Source of the DNA: Pyronema omphalodes
Taxonomy: Eukaryota > Ascomycota > Pezizomycetes > Pezizales > Pyronemataceae
Assembly: GCA_024516155.1 (NCBI GenBank)
Contig: JAJJXM010000062.1
Span: 296,200 to 360,199 of the forward strand
Length of the DNA stretch: 64,000 nt
Reading direction: 5' to 3'
The notes under the pieces: model-generated
What the model was told of the DNA's origin: nothing
The model's database searches: none
The model's input: only the letters and a program-made list of their open reading frames with translations
Shown: positions 37,217-47,511 of the stretch, piece after piece
How the letters are laid out: every line of letters starts with the position of its first letter
Position numbering within the stretch: position 1 is the stretch's first letter
Program-made: the position numbers and the translations under genes

Positions 37217-39297
37217 ATGGATAGAGGTATGCAGTCTGCCCTACAGTTAAATATTTGATTTACTCATTATTCGACTCAGCACCGGAAATTGCTCTGCAGC
37301 CTTCGTGCACCACGCCAACCGAAAACAGAGCATACCGCCATGCATTCAAAAAGCTATGCACACGATTCGGAAGATTTACAGCATCAATTTTCATCCTATG
37401 CACAGCTATTCTCATCGTTATAGTCGGAATTATAGTGTTCTTCTGGATTTCCGGCAACCATGAACAGACAGATCCATCCCACCGCAATATTTGGCGGCGA
37501 GTAATTCTGAACGGATGGACCTCTCAGTTTGTAACAATATGCACTGCCATCATTCGGACATGCATGAACATCCAAATGCTCATCGCATGTTTAATGCTTG
37601 CTACTCTAGGGCTCGAGTTTGAGCAAATCGACGACAAATACGTCGAAAAGGTTAAAGTCTATGCACAACATGCAGCAGGAGGTCCATTTGACATTGCTAT
37701 CCCATTTTTTGCGGGAGCAAAAGTTAAAAGTTTTAGACAGGCGATGCTGCTTCTAGCAGTTGCTATTCTCGCTATCGAAAGCACAATGGGACAATTCATG
37801 TCCACTATCCTCCTCTCAGATCTCAGTCTTATGCTTCTACAAGAAAAAAATGGACAGAATAGTACACGTAACTACACTTTCGCTCCAGGCTGGGAATATT
37901 TCGATAACCAGGCCAACATTCTGCTTACCGGTGCCGACTCACACACTTCGATGACTGGAGAATTTTCCATCTTCGCGGAGCATGTATATTCCGACCGTAT
38001 TGCTCATAGCTTAAACAAATCCGCTCCCGGTTTTGTCGACTCTGGAAACGTAACCCGCGCCTTCCTTCCAATCAGGAAACCGGATGACATAAACGTAGCA
38101 CAATATTCTGGTCCTGCTCGAATCCTTTCTACTAGAATCATGTGTTTCGCCCCACGATTCTATAACTTTTCCGCACGTTTTAATCTTCGACAAAACCGCT
38201 CCTCCTTACAAATTGATCAATCACTAGGCACAAACCGATCAGTCCTTGACTCGCATCTTTACCTAAACTTTACGGGTCACATAGAATTGAATCTCAACGA
38301 CTTTCCACCTATCAGTAAAGATATCCGTAACTCCATCTTTGGCCCTAATAATGTTCTCTCGTTTGCTCCGTTCCGTGCTGTTGATTGCCTCCCCGCTATG
38401 CAAATGCACAATCTCTGTAACGTGACCGTTACTTCCACAGGAGCACCTCGACCTGAATCTGCGGGTCCCTTAGCACCAGACTGGGTGCTTGTTACTCTCC
38501 CCTCATTTGATCATCCCCCCAAAAGCTCAGCTGTCCCGTATTTATTCGACGATGCCCATTCCGTTGAATTGGCGCTTCCAACCAACGACCAAATTCCAGA
38601 GCGGGTAAGCAACAATGGAAGTGAATGGACAGACCTTTTTTTTGCTCCGGGGGAATATTCTATCAACATCAAAAGCTCATTATGTGCATCAATAATCATA
38701 TATTCCACCGCAGATGTCATGGCCGATGGACAAAGTAACTATTCCGAGCCCGAAGTAGACTGGATCAAGAAATCCGAAAGCGCCGCTGCTATATCTGGAG
38801 ATTATTTTGGCTACGATACTACGGGTATTGAAAAGCAGTTAGCGGTTTTGTCAAGAGATAGGCCAAGTCAGCATGAAAGACAAATTCTGGATCTTTCTTC
38901 CATCACCCCATATCCGGTAGTTAATAACATGTCGATAAAGACCATAAGATGGTCTCAGGAAATCCCAAATCCGAAACTAGGGGCGGAATATAGCGTTAGG
39001 GAAATACTAACTTCCTTGGTGGATGATTTGTTTTATAATGTTATAACACATAGTGGGGATTTATCCTTGGCTTGGGAAGCGGTGATTGTGGCGTTATTTA
39101 GTACGCATCATGAAAGGAATTTGAGGTTTTATAATGAGAAAGGGCTAGGTGAGGTAAAGCTGTTTAAGGAGTATTTGGTCCCGAGAAGGTATTTGGGTTT
39201 CTGGATTGCGATGGCGGTGGTGGCTTTGCATTTTGCGATTCTTGGGGTGGTGGCGGGGGCTTATAGTAGGAGTATGGACTTTAGGAATATGATGTAG
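37217..39297 (+). CDS. Multi-pass membrane protein with large glycosylated loop
   Basis: The preferred model is join(37217..37226,37280..39297), 675 residues. A 10-base first exon (MDR plus one base) is joined through a 53-bp intron (GTATGC...CAG) to APEIALQP; otherwise the large exon is open from 37255. Hydrophobic segments lie at about residues 30-55 (ASIFILCTAILIVIVGIIVF), 85-110, 145-175 and 640-665 (FWIAMAVVALHFAILGVV). Between helices three and four lies a hydrophilic domain of about 460 residues with many N-x-S/T sites and several cysteines, so it is probably exoplasmic. The helix-helix arrangement resembles a widespread, uncharacterised family of fungal membrane proteins. No catalytic motif is recognised. 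Confidence 0.8.
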
Positions 39298-42200
39298 AAA
39301 GAGGAAGGGAAAGATGTTTGACGAGGTGGATTGAGCTGGATAAAAACAATTAAGATAGGTAATGGATTATGATAAAACTTGATGTTGGACCAGAGGGTAC
39401 ATTATTGGGTTCAGAAGATGCTGTTGATCTTAAGAGGATCAAGTCAGATCCCGAATAGATATATGTGATTGCTATATGACACAAGCTTAGAAAGATCAGA
39501 TCTGAACTTACGAATCATCATGTGCACGTGGAGAATAAAATCAAATTGACGTAGGCTGTTCATCAGAGATTCAAAGATTTTCAACTGGGCTACGTTTTAA
39601 ACACGCCAGCTTTTAAAGAGTTTCAACCTTTTCTAGTTTGAACAACTCGCTTTTATTAACATTACAGATTCTAAATACTGCACGATAATGATCTCACAGA
39701 AGATTACTGAGGCGTGCATCTTCGTTTTTCATTTGATTTTTCATTTTAATCATACACCGATTGATGCTTCTAAGGCCTATGCGGGAAAATCAAAACCGAC
39801 GCGGCACTACCAAATACCTTCCTCGAGGCCGGAACCTCCTAATCAGGCACCCTAATCTCCTACATCCCATTCGCCCCCTCGCAAGAAGTAAAGGAAAAGA
39901 GAAACAATCTCGTGAAAAAAGAGAAAGAAGACTATCTGTGTCGCTTAAAAGAGGACCCCATCAAACATGATAATAAATTTTTTAAAAAAAACAAAAGAAA
40001 TTGAAAAGGAAAAGACTGAAAAAACTGAACTCGCAGTTCTTCCTACTCGTACCGCCTGCCAATCTGAGTGACTGCCAAATATTCCAAGATCGCTTTCGTG
40101 AGTCGATTGTTCCTGAACAAGTTCACCACTTTTAATCTCCCCCTTGCCGGCGTGCATCTTCGTTTTAACCCTCGAATGCATTTCTCATGTATGTCGAGTG
40201 ATAGTGCATGAACCAACTGTACCCGGTTTCCATCCGTACGCTCTCATTTCTAACGACTTTATGAACGCATAGAATACTACATCAGTTTTATGCCTCTATT
40301 TTCATAATTAGTAAGGTATCCTTCCTTCGGAGAAGATAAAGTCCCCCCCACCCCTTTCTCTACCGCACTCATACGGTCGTGGCCAACAACCTTCATAACA
40401 TACATGTCATAACCCGCCCACTATTTTTGCCAGCGATTAAGATTTGGGAATTCTCATTCCCATTTTGACCGATGACTTTGTCTCTTAGTCTTGAACTCCC
40501 AGATTTTGCGCATAGGGCTCAAACCTCCTCTTCCCTGTGTGCAACCTATCTGGTGCTGAAGTCGACAACCCTTGCTAAGTTGCTACTGGGAAACAATATA
40601 CTTCACGCTGGACCAATCAGTACTTCAGTACTTCAGTCATTCTTTTTGTTCTGTCATTTTCAATTGATTATTAACGCGTGATGATTTTTTTTTTCGTCAA
40701 CACTGTCTCTGTAATTTCTCCCAGCTACATCAGGCCTGGGGCTCGGGCAACATGTCCGACGGCGTGATGATGAAATCGTCGTAGTACTCTGATTGGGTAG
40801 AGTTCAATCTACATCTAAATCTACTCCTCTCTCTTCTGTCGAAGTTTTCATCATCTATACGCAGTCAGCTACCGAAACATCCGCGCTGTGGGAATAATAC
40901 CAATCCCATCAACATCCAATAGCCAATAGCTAATAGCCAACATCCAAATCCGAAATCCATCCGAAATCCAAAATCCAACAGAACCGCGTTCCACAGGGTC
41001 AAAAAATCCCCAAATCATCACCAGACCTGATTTCTAGCCTCACTAAACCTACCGAATAATCCAAATCCTACCACCAACCATCATCATCATCACCACCCTT
41101 CCCACAACCCAGAAGTTAGAATACCCAAGCACCGAAGCAGCCTAGGTACTATATCAGTACATATTCCTCCCATCCCACTCCCCCCCCCCCCTCTTTTATA
41201 TATATATATATATTGCGCTTTAAGATTTGATTTGGAAGTTTTGGATGGGTTTGTGGGAGTGTGTAAGTTGGTGGGAGTGCATAGGTTTGTATGAGTGTAT
41301 GAGTGTATGAGTGTATGAGTGTATGAGTGTATGAGTGTATGAGTGTATGAGTGTATGAGTGTATGAGTGTATGAGTGTATGAGTGTATGAGTGTATGAGT
41401 GTATGAGTGTATGAGTGTATGAGTGTATGAGTGTATGAGTGTATGAGTGTATGAGTGTATGAGTGTATGAGTGTATGAGTGTATGAGTGTATGAGTGTAT
41501 GAGTGTATGAGTGTATGAGTGTATGAGTGTATGAGTGTATGAGTGTATGAGTGTATGAGTGTATGAGTGTATGAGTGTATGAGTGTATGAGTGTATGAGT
41601 GTATGAGTGTATGAGTGTATGAGTGTATGAGTGTATGAGTGTATGAGTGCCTGAGTGTATACATTCCAACCCACAGCCAAGCTTTCACTGGGGGTATAAA
41701 GTATAAAGTATAAAGCATAAATACAAAACATACCCATAAAAACAATACCCCATCCTCCATACCGCATATTCCATACTCCATAATACCGTATCTTATCTCG
41801 CCATCCAGCCTACCTTACATCATCCCATAAACCCACTGTCTATCTTCCCCTTTATCGATATCAACGTACCCCCCCACAACCGTAGCATAGAATACAGCGG
41901 AGACCAGCAACATACCAGTAACAGTACAACATTATAACATCTATCAGACTACATGCTATTCCCCACTTTCCTTACCAATACTATTTCTGATTAGTTCAAC
42001 CTGACCATTTCCGCAGAACCCTGCCGAGAACTAGTGATGTTATTATATTCATCCGCAACAATCCATAACAGACCATCTATAACCAGCTACGACAATCTAC
42101 GATAATCCACACTCAGCAGCTATAACGAACCCGGACCTGTGATAGATAAGCAAAGTAATCATACATAACCTTATGTCCTTATCTCATAACCTCCGCTGTT

Positions 42201-43218
42201 GTTTCCTGTATCTTTACATGATTACTGAAGATGTATAATCAACGATTCTTTAACATTTCTAGATTTACCCATCGGATCCGTTGCTAGATGTGTCTTGGAT
42301 GGGTTAGCTATATATCCTGATTTTATGGGGGACCGCGGGTTGGAGTGGTGTTTTGTTTGTTGTAAGAATTTATTGATAAGTTTTGTAGTATATGAAGTTA
42401 TATAGGATCATTACTTCAGCAAAGTACGGTAATCAGTCTGCCTGGTATCGGTATCGGTATTGGAATCCCCGATCCCCCATCATCGGGCCCGCCACCTCGG
42501 AACGTCGCACTGTCGCACTGTCACAGTCACATGATACGCTTGGCCCGTCCATATAAGCCCGCCGCCAATCAAAACCCGCACTTTACACTTTGGTTTGGCA
42601 TATTTTTTTCTCTTTCACGTGTAAACCGCAGACCCGTAGATATGTATTTTAACTTTTTTCCTATGTATGGTGTACTCTACATGTTATTCGTTGACGAGCG
42701 ACGAGTCTAGAAACTTCTTGCTCCTTACGTCTTCCGTTTTTAATGTTTTGTGTTTTTTTGCATGTGATTGCCAGACTGCTGACTGCCGGGCTGCCAGCTC
42801 ACTGAACTGAACTGAGATCTATCTGCGTGTACACGGAAAGATACGTGGAACAAAAAAACTATCAGATACTGTGGGAGATACATAATAATTTCAAACTATC
42901 ATACAACAGATCTGTAAAAACAACTTGGGTATCTAAAGCAAAAGCAAAAAACATCAAGATACGTCAAGATACATGGTAGAAAATGAGTGAAGTGAAATAA
43001 GCAATGTGTGTTTGAGAAATAACCCCCCCCCCCCCCCCCCCTTCTCCCGACTGGGACGGTTGCGGGGGTTTCCGCGGTTGTTCTTCTTCGACTTCTTCGA
43101 CTTCTTCGATTTCTTCGGCTCCTCGTCTTTCAACGCCATCAATGTGTATCGTCCCCATCATCGCCGGCCCCATCATCCTCATCATACTGTTTTAACTGTT
43201 CTAACTGATAGATCTGCT
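39298..43218. other. 3.9-kb gap without a recognisable gene
   Basis: No gene is recognised. It holds an 8-bp minisatellite (41289-41660), TATA-like AT repeats near 41200, short GTATAAA repeats near 41695-41720, a GGTATC repeat near 42446-42464, a CCAAT-containing stretch near 42570, and a poly-C run at 43022-43040 just beyond the PEX11 stop. Confidence 0.5.
41289..41660 (+). repeat. 8-bp minisatellite (GTATGAGT), about 46 copies
   Basis: Essentially perfect tandem GTATGAGT units with degenerate edges. The minus strand reads as an open IHSYTHTL repeat in all three frames, which creates false reading frames of 149-225 codons. Confidence 0.97.
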
Positions 43219-44049
43219 TTACGCAGTCTTTCCCCACTGCGCCATCAATCCAAGCCAACTGCTGACTACTCCCGCCAATCCAACAATACCCTCATCAACC
43301 TTAACCAACCCAAGTCCAGTCGCAGGAATCAAGATATCACAACCATCCATAACCGTCTGCTGAACGACGGCCTTTCTCTCCTTAATAATCTTTTCACTCG
43401 CCAATCTTCCCTCTGCCTCTGTCTTAACCACCTTCTGTTCCTTCTGCTTCAAGCTCTGCAATGCCAACGCAGAGTGGAAGAGAGAGAACATAATTCCCGC
43501 CAACCAAAGACGCTGGGACTCCTTAACGACTCTTGCAGTGTTGGGGGCGCTGAGAGGAACGATTTTTGTGGTGGATAAGAAACCGAGGGTGTCGAGGGTG
43601 AGGTAGCCGAAGTAGGAGAATTGACGGGCGGCGACGAGGTATCGGGAGAGAGGGGGGAGGGATTTATTTTCGAGGGCCTATGTATGACGTTATTAGTGTC
43701 TGGATGGTGGGTAGAGGAGACTAGCTATGAGATGCGCGAGATGATGGATAGACAGACACCACCTGTGGAATAGAATAGAAATGGACTAAGTACTCACCAC
43801 AGTAGCAGCCTTCATGTGTTCAATGTTCTTTCCAATTCGCATGGCCTTGCGAACGGAACCGAAATTCTTCTTCATCGCATCCCAGGGTGCGATCGTGTTG
43901 GCACTGTAGCCCTTGCGGAGAAAGTACCAGCTAAGGAAGCGGGCGAGGTATTGTAGAAGACGGAGGGCCTTGTCGCGACCGACGGTGGTGGCTACGAAGC
44001 GGAGGTAGTGGGCGACGGCCGGGTGGTGGACGAGGGTGTTGAGGACCAT
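43219..44049 (-). CDS. PEX11: Peroxisomal membrane protein PEX11
   Basis: The model is complement(join(43219..43677,43798..44049)), 236 residues, with one 120-bp intron (GTGAGT...TAG) in phase 0. PEX11 inserts an amphipathic helix into the peroxisomal membrane and drives elongation and division of peroxisomes. Conserved N-terminal motifs are VHHPAVAHYLRFVATTVGRDK, LRLLQYLARFLSWY, the APW..MKKNFG element and KAMRIGKNIEHMKAA. The second exon has the expected YLTLDTLGFL helix and the C-terminal ILIPATGLGLVKVDEGIVGL membrane segment. Length matches the family. It is divergent from ABD1, sharing a 906-bp intergenic region. Confidence 0.95.
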
Positions 44050-44955
44050 GATTACGGTTGTTAGAAGGGTGAATGGGAGGAAGAGGAAGTTGTAGATGGT
44101 GTTGCTGGTGCTTGTGCTGGTAGAAGTGGTAGTGGGGAGCTGTGTCGGAGAAGCTGTGGGGCCGGAAGAGATGATGCGAGATTTGGGGGAGGAACGACGA
44201 CGACGGGGTGCTGATGTGGTTTTACAGAAAGTCAGTTCAGTTCAGTTCAGTTGTTCCGTTGTTCAGGTGTTCAGGTGTTCAGTTGGCTGTCTCGTGATTT
44301 TGGACAAATCGGATAAATTATGGCATTTATTTGTGCGAGGATATGCGATTTTTATTATGCAATTGTTGCTGGCTTTTGCTTGGAAGTTCAAGTTCGTTGC
44401 TGCTGCTGCTGCTCGGCCACGGTTAAGGCGCTGGCGGGTTGGTACATGTGCAACAGCGACAGAGCCGAGGATGAGAGAGGGGGACAAAGGGGAGGGGGCA
44501 TTATTACGACCGAGATAAATACAATTCGGATCACTGGAAACAGGAATATTCCCTTGATTTTCTCGGCTTAAAGAAATTATGCTTACATTTCGCCATTTAT
44601 CAAAAGAGTGACTGAAAATGCATAAAACCAAACAAGCAAAAATTGAATGAGCGTGGGCGATTGGATGAAAAAGCGTCGTTGAAGCATGAGGAATTTGTGG
44701 CTGAAGCTTAAAGGAATAGCCGAAACGGAGCTAATTATTAAGCTTGATCTCATTGTGGCGTCCATTACCTCATCTGTGGCGGTGCAATGTCTGTGCGCCG
44801 ATCCCATCTCCATCTGACATTCCCTGCAAACGCGACATCACATCATCACATCGACCGACAGCAAAGGTGATCGAAATACAATTCTCACCATTCATCTCGG
44901 TCAAATCTATCAAAATATTTCCACAAAAACGGCTGAGAAAATACAAAACTTCAAC
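44050..44955. promoter_or_regulatory. Shared promoter region of PEX11 and ABD1
   Basis: A 906-bp divergent intergenic region between two housekeeping genes. It contains a TTCAG repeat at about 44230-44282 and short trinucleotide repeats (GCT) near 44400. No specific factor site was identified. Confidence 0.5.
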
Positions 44956-46776
44956 ATGCCCAACAGAGATAGGTATGATCCCGCGAGGGATATCTTCACA
45001 TCCGATCCGGCTCCCCAGCATCCCCCACAACAAAAGGACCAAAGCTCATCCTTCAGTCACGACGGATCCGCGTCAGAAGTTAGGAAAGAATCCCCAAAGA
45101 GAAACCCGACCAGCGAGCCTGTAGACTCTTCTCCACCTGCCCGTGCCACCGATCCACGACGCGAATCCCCGGTTCAATCTCGTAAACGCAAAGCATCCCC
45201 CGATCACGACCAGTCACCTCGCGCTTCACGTCGTCCGGATCAGGACCGTCGCCATCAACCTTCTGACCGTTCCGACCGTGGTGACCGCAATGACAGAGGC
45301 CGTAACGACAGAGACCGTAACGACCGTGGTGACAGGAACAACCGCAACGACAGATACCGCAATGATAGAGACCGTGACGACCGCCGAGATGAACGCCCAA
45401 CTCAACGACGTCGCCGCGAATCTCCCCGTGGAGAAAATCGCTACCGTTACCACTCGCCTCCCCGGAACATAATCCCCGCCAGCACCCCCGCTGACCCCAC
45501 ACCTCCCCCCTCCCGTCCTGCCTCTCCTCCCCGCCAACGCAAGCGTCCCGGTGCCGCCTCCCGCCTAACTGAACAAGAAAAGTCCCTTCTCCGCGCTACA
45601 GTCGCCGCCAGTGAAGAAGCTGAGAAAGCCCGTCTCGCCGGTGTCATCCCCGCCCCCGAGCGTCCCGACGAATTAGTCCGCTCCCACTACAACGACAAAA
45701 AAGAGCTCGGTAAAGAATGGCGACAAAACTCCAAAATCAAAGGCCTACGCAGTTTCAACAACTGGGTTAAATCCACTCTAATCCAGAAATTTTCTCCCAG
45801 AGATGATTTCGATCCCAGAGCTCCGCCTTCGACTGACCCTAACGACTTTCTTGTCGTGCTGGATATGGGTTGTGGTAAAGGTGGTGATTTACTAAAATGG
45901 AAAAGCGCACCCCAGGAAGTCGGGTTTTATCTTGGATTAGATACTGCGGATGTTTCCATCGCCCACGCTAGAGACCGTTATGGAGCCATGAGGAGGGAGC
46001 GACCAAGAGGTAGAGACCGTCGCAATGTCTTCCAGGCGGAATTCCACGCCATGGACTGCTGGGTCCAACTAATCGACCGTATTCCCATCGTCGACAGAAT
46101 CGGTTTTGAGCACCAAGTCGGACCCGGAACCAACAGTCGTTTCGCACGCGGAGGAGGTTTCGACGTCGTCAGTATGATGTTCTGTATGCACTACGCCTTT
46201 GAAACCGAACAGAAGTGTAGAACCATGTTAAAGAACGTTGCTGGGGCCTTGAAATCTGGAGGCAGGTTCATTGGAACTATTCCCTCTAGTGATATCATCA
46301 GCTCTAGAGTCAAGGGTGAGGATAAAAGGGATACGTTACCAGAAAACCCAGAGCATGGTGTCCAGGAATGGGGAAACTCAATTTATAGAGTTAAGTTCAA
46401 GAACCCCCCTCCACGCACTGGTGCTTTCCGACCCGCGTGGGGCTGGGAATATAATTTCTTCCTGGAAGAAGCGGTGGAGGAGGTTCCGGAGTATGTTGTC
46501 CCTTGGGAAGCCTTTAGAGGTATTGCGGAGGATTATGGTCTGGAGTTGGAATATAAAAAGTTGTTTAATGATGTGTGGAAAGAGGAAAAGGATAACGGGG
46601 AGATGAGATTGTTGGCGGAGAGAATGGGCGTTAGGAGAAGGGATGGAAGCTTTGCGCTTAGTGATGATGAGTGGGAGGCTTGTAGTAAGTTATCTTGTCT
46701 TATTTTGGAGAAGAGGATAAAAGCTAACATGGGTGTAATAGGCTTTTACTTGGCGTTTTCGTTCAGGAAGTTGTAA
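44956..46776 (+). CDS. ABD1: mRNA cap guanine-N7 methyltransferase
   Basis: A single 606-residue frame starting in a fair context (TCAACATGCCC). The nuclear enzyme transfers a methyl group from S-adenosylmethionine to N7 of the cap guanine on nascent mRNA. The first 220 residues are disordered and basic, with an Arg/Asp/Asn repeat around residues 95-150 and a Pro/Arg region after it. The catalytic domain begins near VRSHYNDKKELGKEWR. SAM-binding motif I is VVLDMGCGKGGDLLKW near residue 300. FHAMDC, FDVVSMMFCMHYAFE, GGRFIGTIPSSD and the GWEYNFFLEEAVEEVPEY block follow, ending with IGFYLAFSF. All core elements of the family are present. The long RD tail is larger than in yeast Abd1. Confidence 0.95.
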   Translation: MPNRDRYDPARDIFTSDPAPQHPPQQKDQSSSFSHDGSASEVRKESPKRNPTSEPVDSSPPARATDPRRESPVQSRKRKASPDHDQSPRASRRPDQDRRHQPSDRSDRGDRNDRGRNDRDRNDRGDRNNRNDRYRNDRDRDDRRDERPTQRRRRESPRGENRYRYHSPPRNIIPASTPADPTPPPSRPASPPRQRKRPGAASRLTEQEKSLLRATVAASEEAEKARLAGVIPAPERPDELVRSHYNDKKELGKEWRQNSKIKGLRSFNNWVKSTLIQKFSPRDDFDPRAPPSTDPNDFLVVLDMGCGKGGDLLKWKSAPQEVGFYLGLDTADVSIAHARDRYGAMRRERPRGRDRRNVFQAEFHAMDCWVQLIDRIPIVDRIGFEHQVGPGTNSRFARGGGFDVVSMMFCMHYAFETEQKCRTMLKNVAGALKSGGRFIGTIPSSDIISSRVKGEDKRDTLPENPEHGVQEWGNSIYRVKFKNPPPRTGAFRPAWGWEYNFFLEEAVEEVPEYVVPWEAFRGIAEDYGLELEYKKLFNDVWKEEKDNGEMRLLAERMGVRRRDGSFALSDDEWEACSKLSCLILEKRIKANMGVIGFYLAFSFRKL

Positions 46777-47211
46777 CAGCTTCATTATAAACGGATATAC
46801 AACATTGTGGAAGTATTATCTATCCGAGCATTATGCATGTATGAGGATATGGCGGCGAAAAATAAGAAAATAAGGGAATATGGCGTTTCATTACGGACAT
46901 TTTCGGCATACATATATATATTTAACATTACATTCAGTTTTCGTTTTCGTTTTTGTCTTGGGTTTGTGGGGAAATTATTGTTTTTTTTTTTTTAGTATTT
47001 CTTAAAGTAATGATAAACGGCCTTGGCTATTGATGATATGTTTTTGACGGGATTGGTTTGTGGCTGTGGGGGGTAATTGTTAATGAGTCGTGGTGATGAT
47101 TAGAAACTTGGAATTTCTAACCCGAAGCTATGTAAGGAAGGAATATGGTAGCTGTAAATTTGATAAATACAAACATACGTACATACGAACAAACATACAA
47201 AGCCCCCAGAA

Positions 47212-47253
47212 TCTTCTGCTTCTGCTTCTGCTTCTGCTTCTGCTTCTGCTTCT
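47212..47253 (+). repeat. CTTCTG hexanucleotide microsatellite
   Basis: About seven perfect TTCTGC units. Confidence 0.95.
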
Positions 47254-47511
47254 ACAATACCTATACACATACCCATACCTATACTCCAACGCCCCAGAAC
47301 CATATTATATACGCCGTACGGACGGGAATTACGCTATGCATGTTATGTTATGTATTCCTTTTTCCTGTCTGGAAATTTCTGCATCCCTTTCCTCTTCTTT
47401 TCTTTGATTTTTCTGTTTCTTGTTTTGATTTTTTCCTTCTTATTTTCTTTTCTTTTCTCTTTTCTCTTTCTTTTTTATTTTTTTTCCTTCTTTCCCAAAA
47501 AAAAGTTAGTA

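Noticed and set aside
41090..41781. Minus-strand reading frames of 149-225 codons with IHSYTHTL repeats
   Set aside because: They are produced entirely by the 8-bp minisatellite, which is open in three frames; there is no coding-like flank.
43006..43578. 190-codon plus-strand frame starting near the poly-C run
   Set aside because: It is antisense to PEX11 exon 2 and begins in a homopolymer; PEX11 is the recognised gene.
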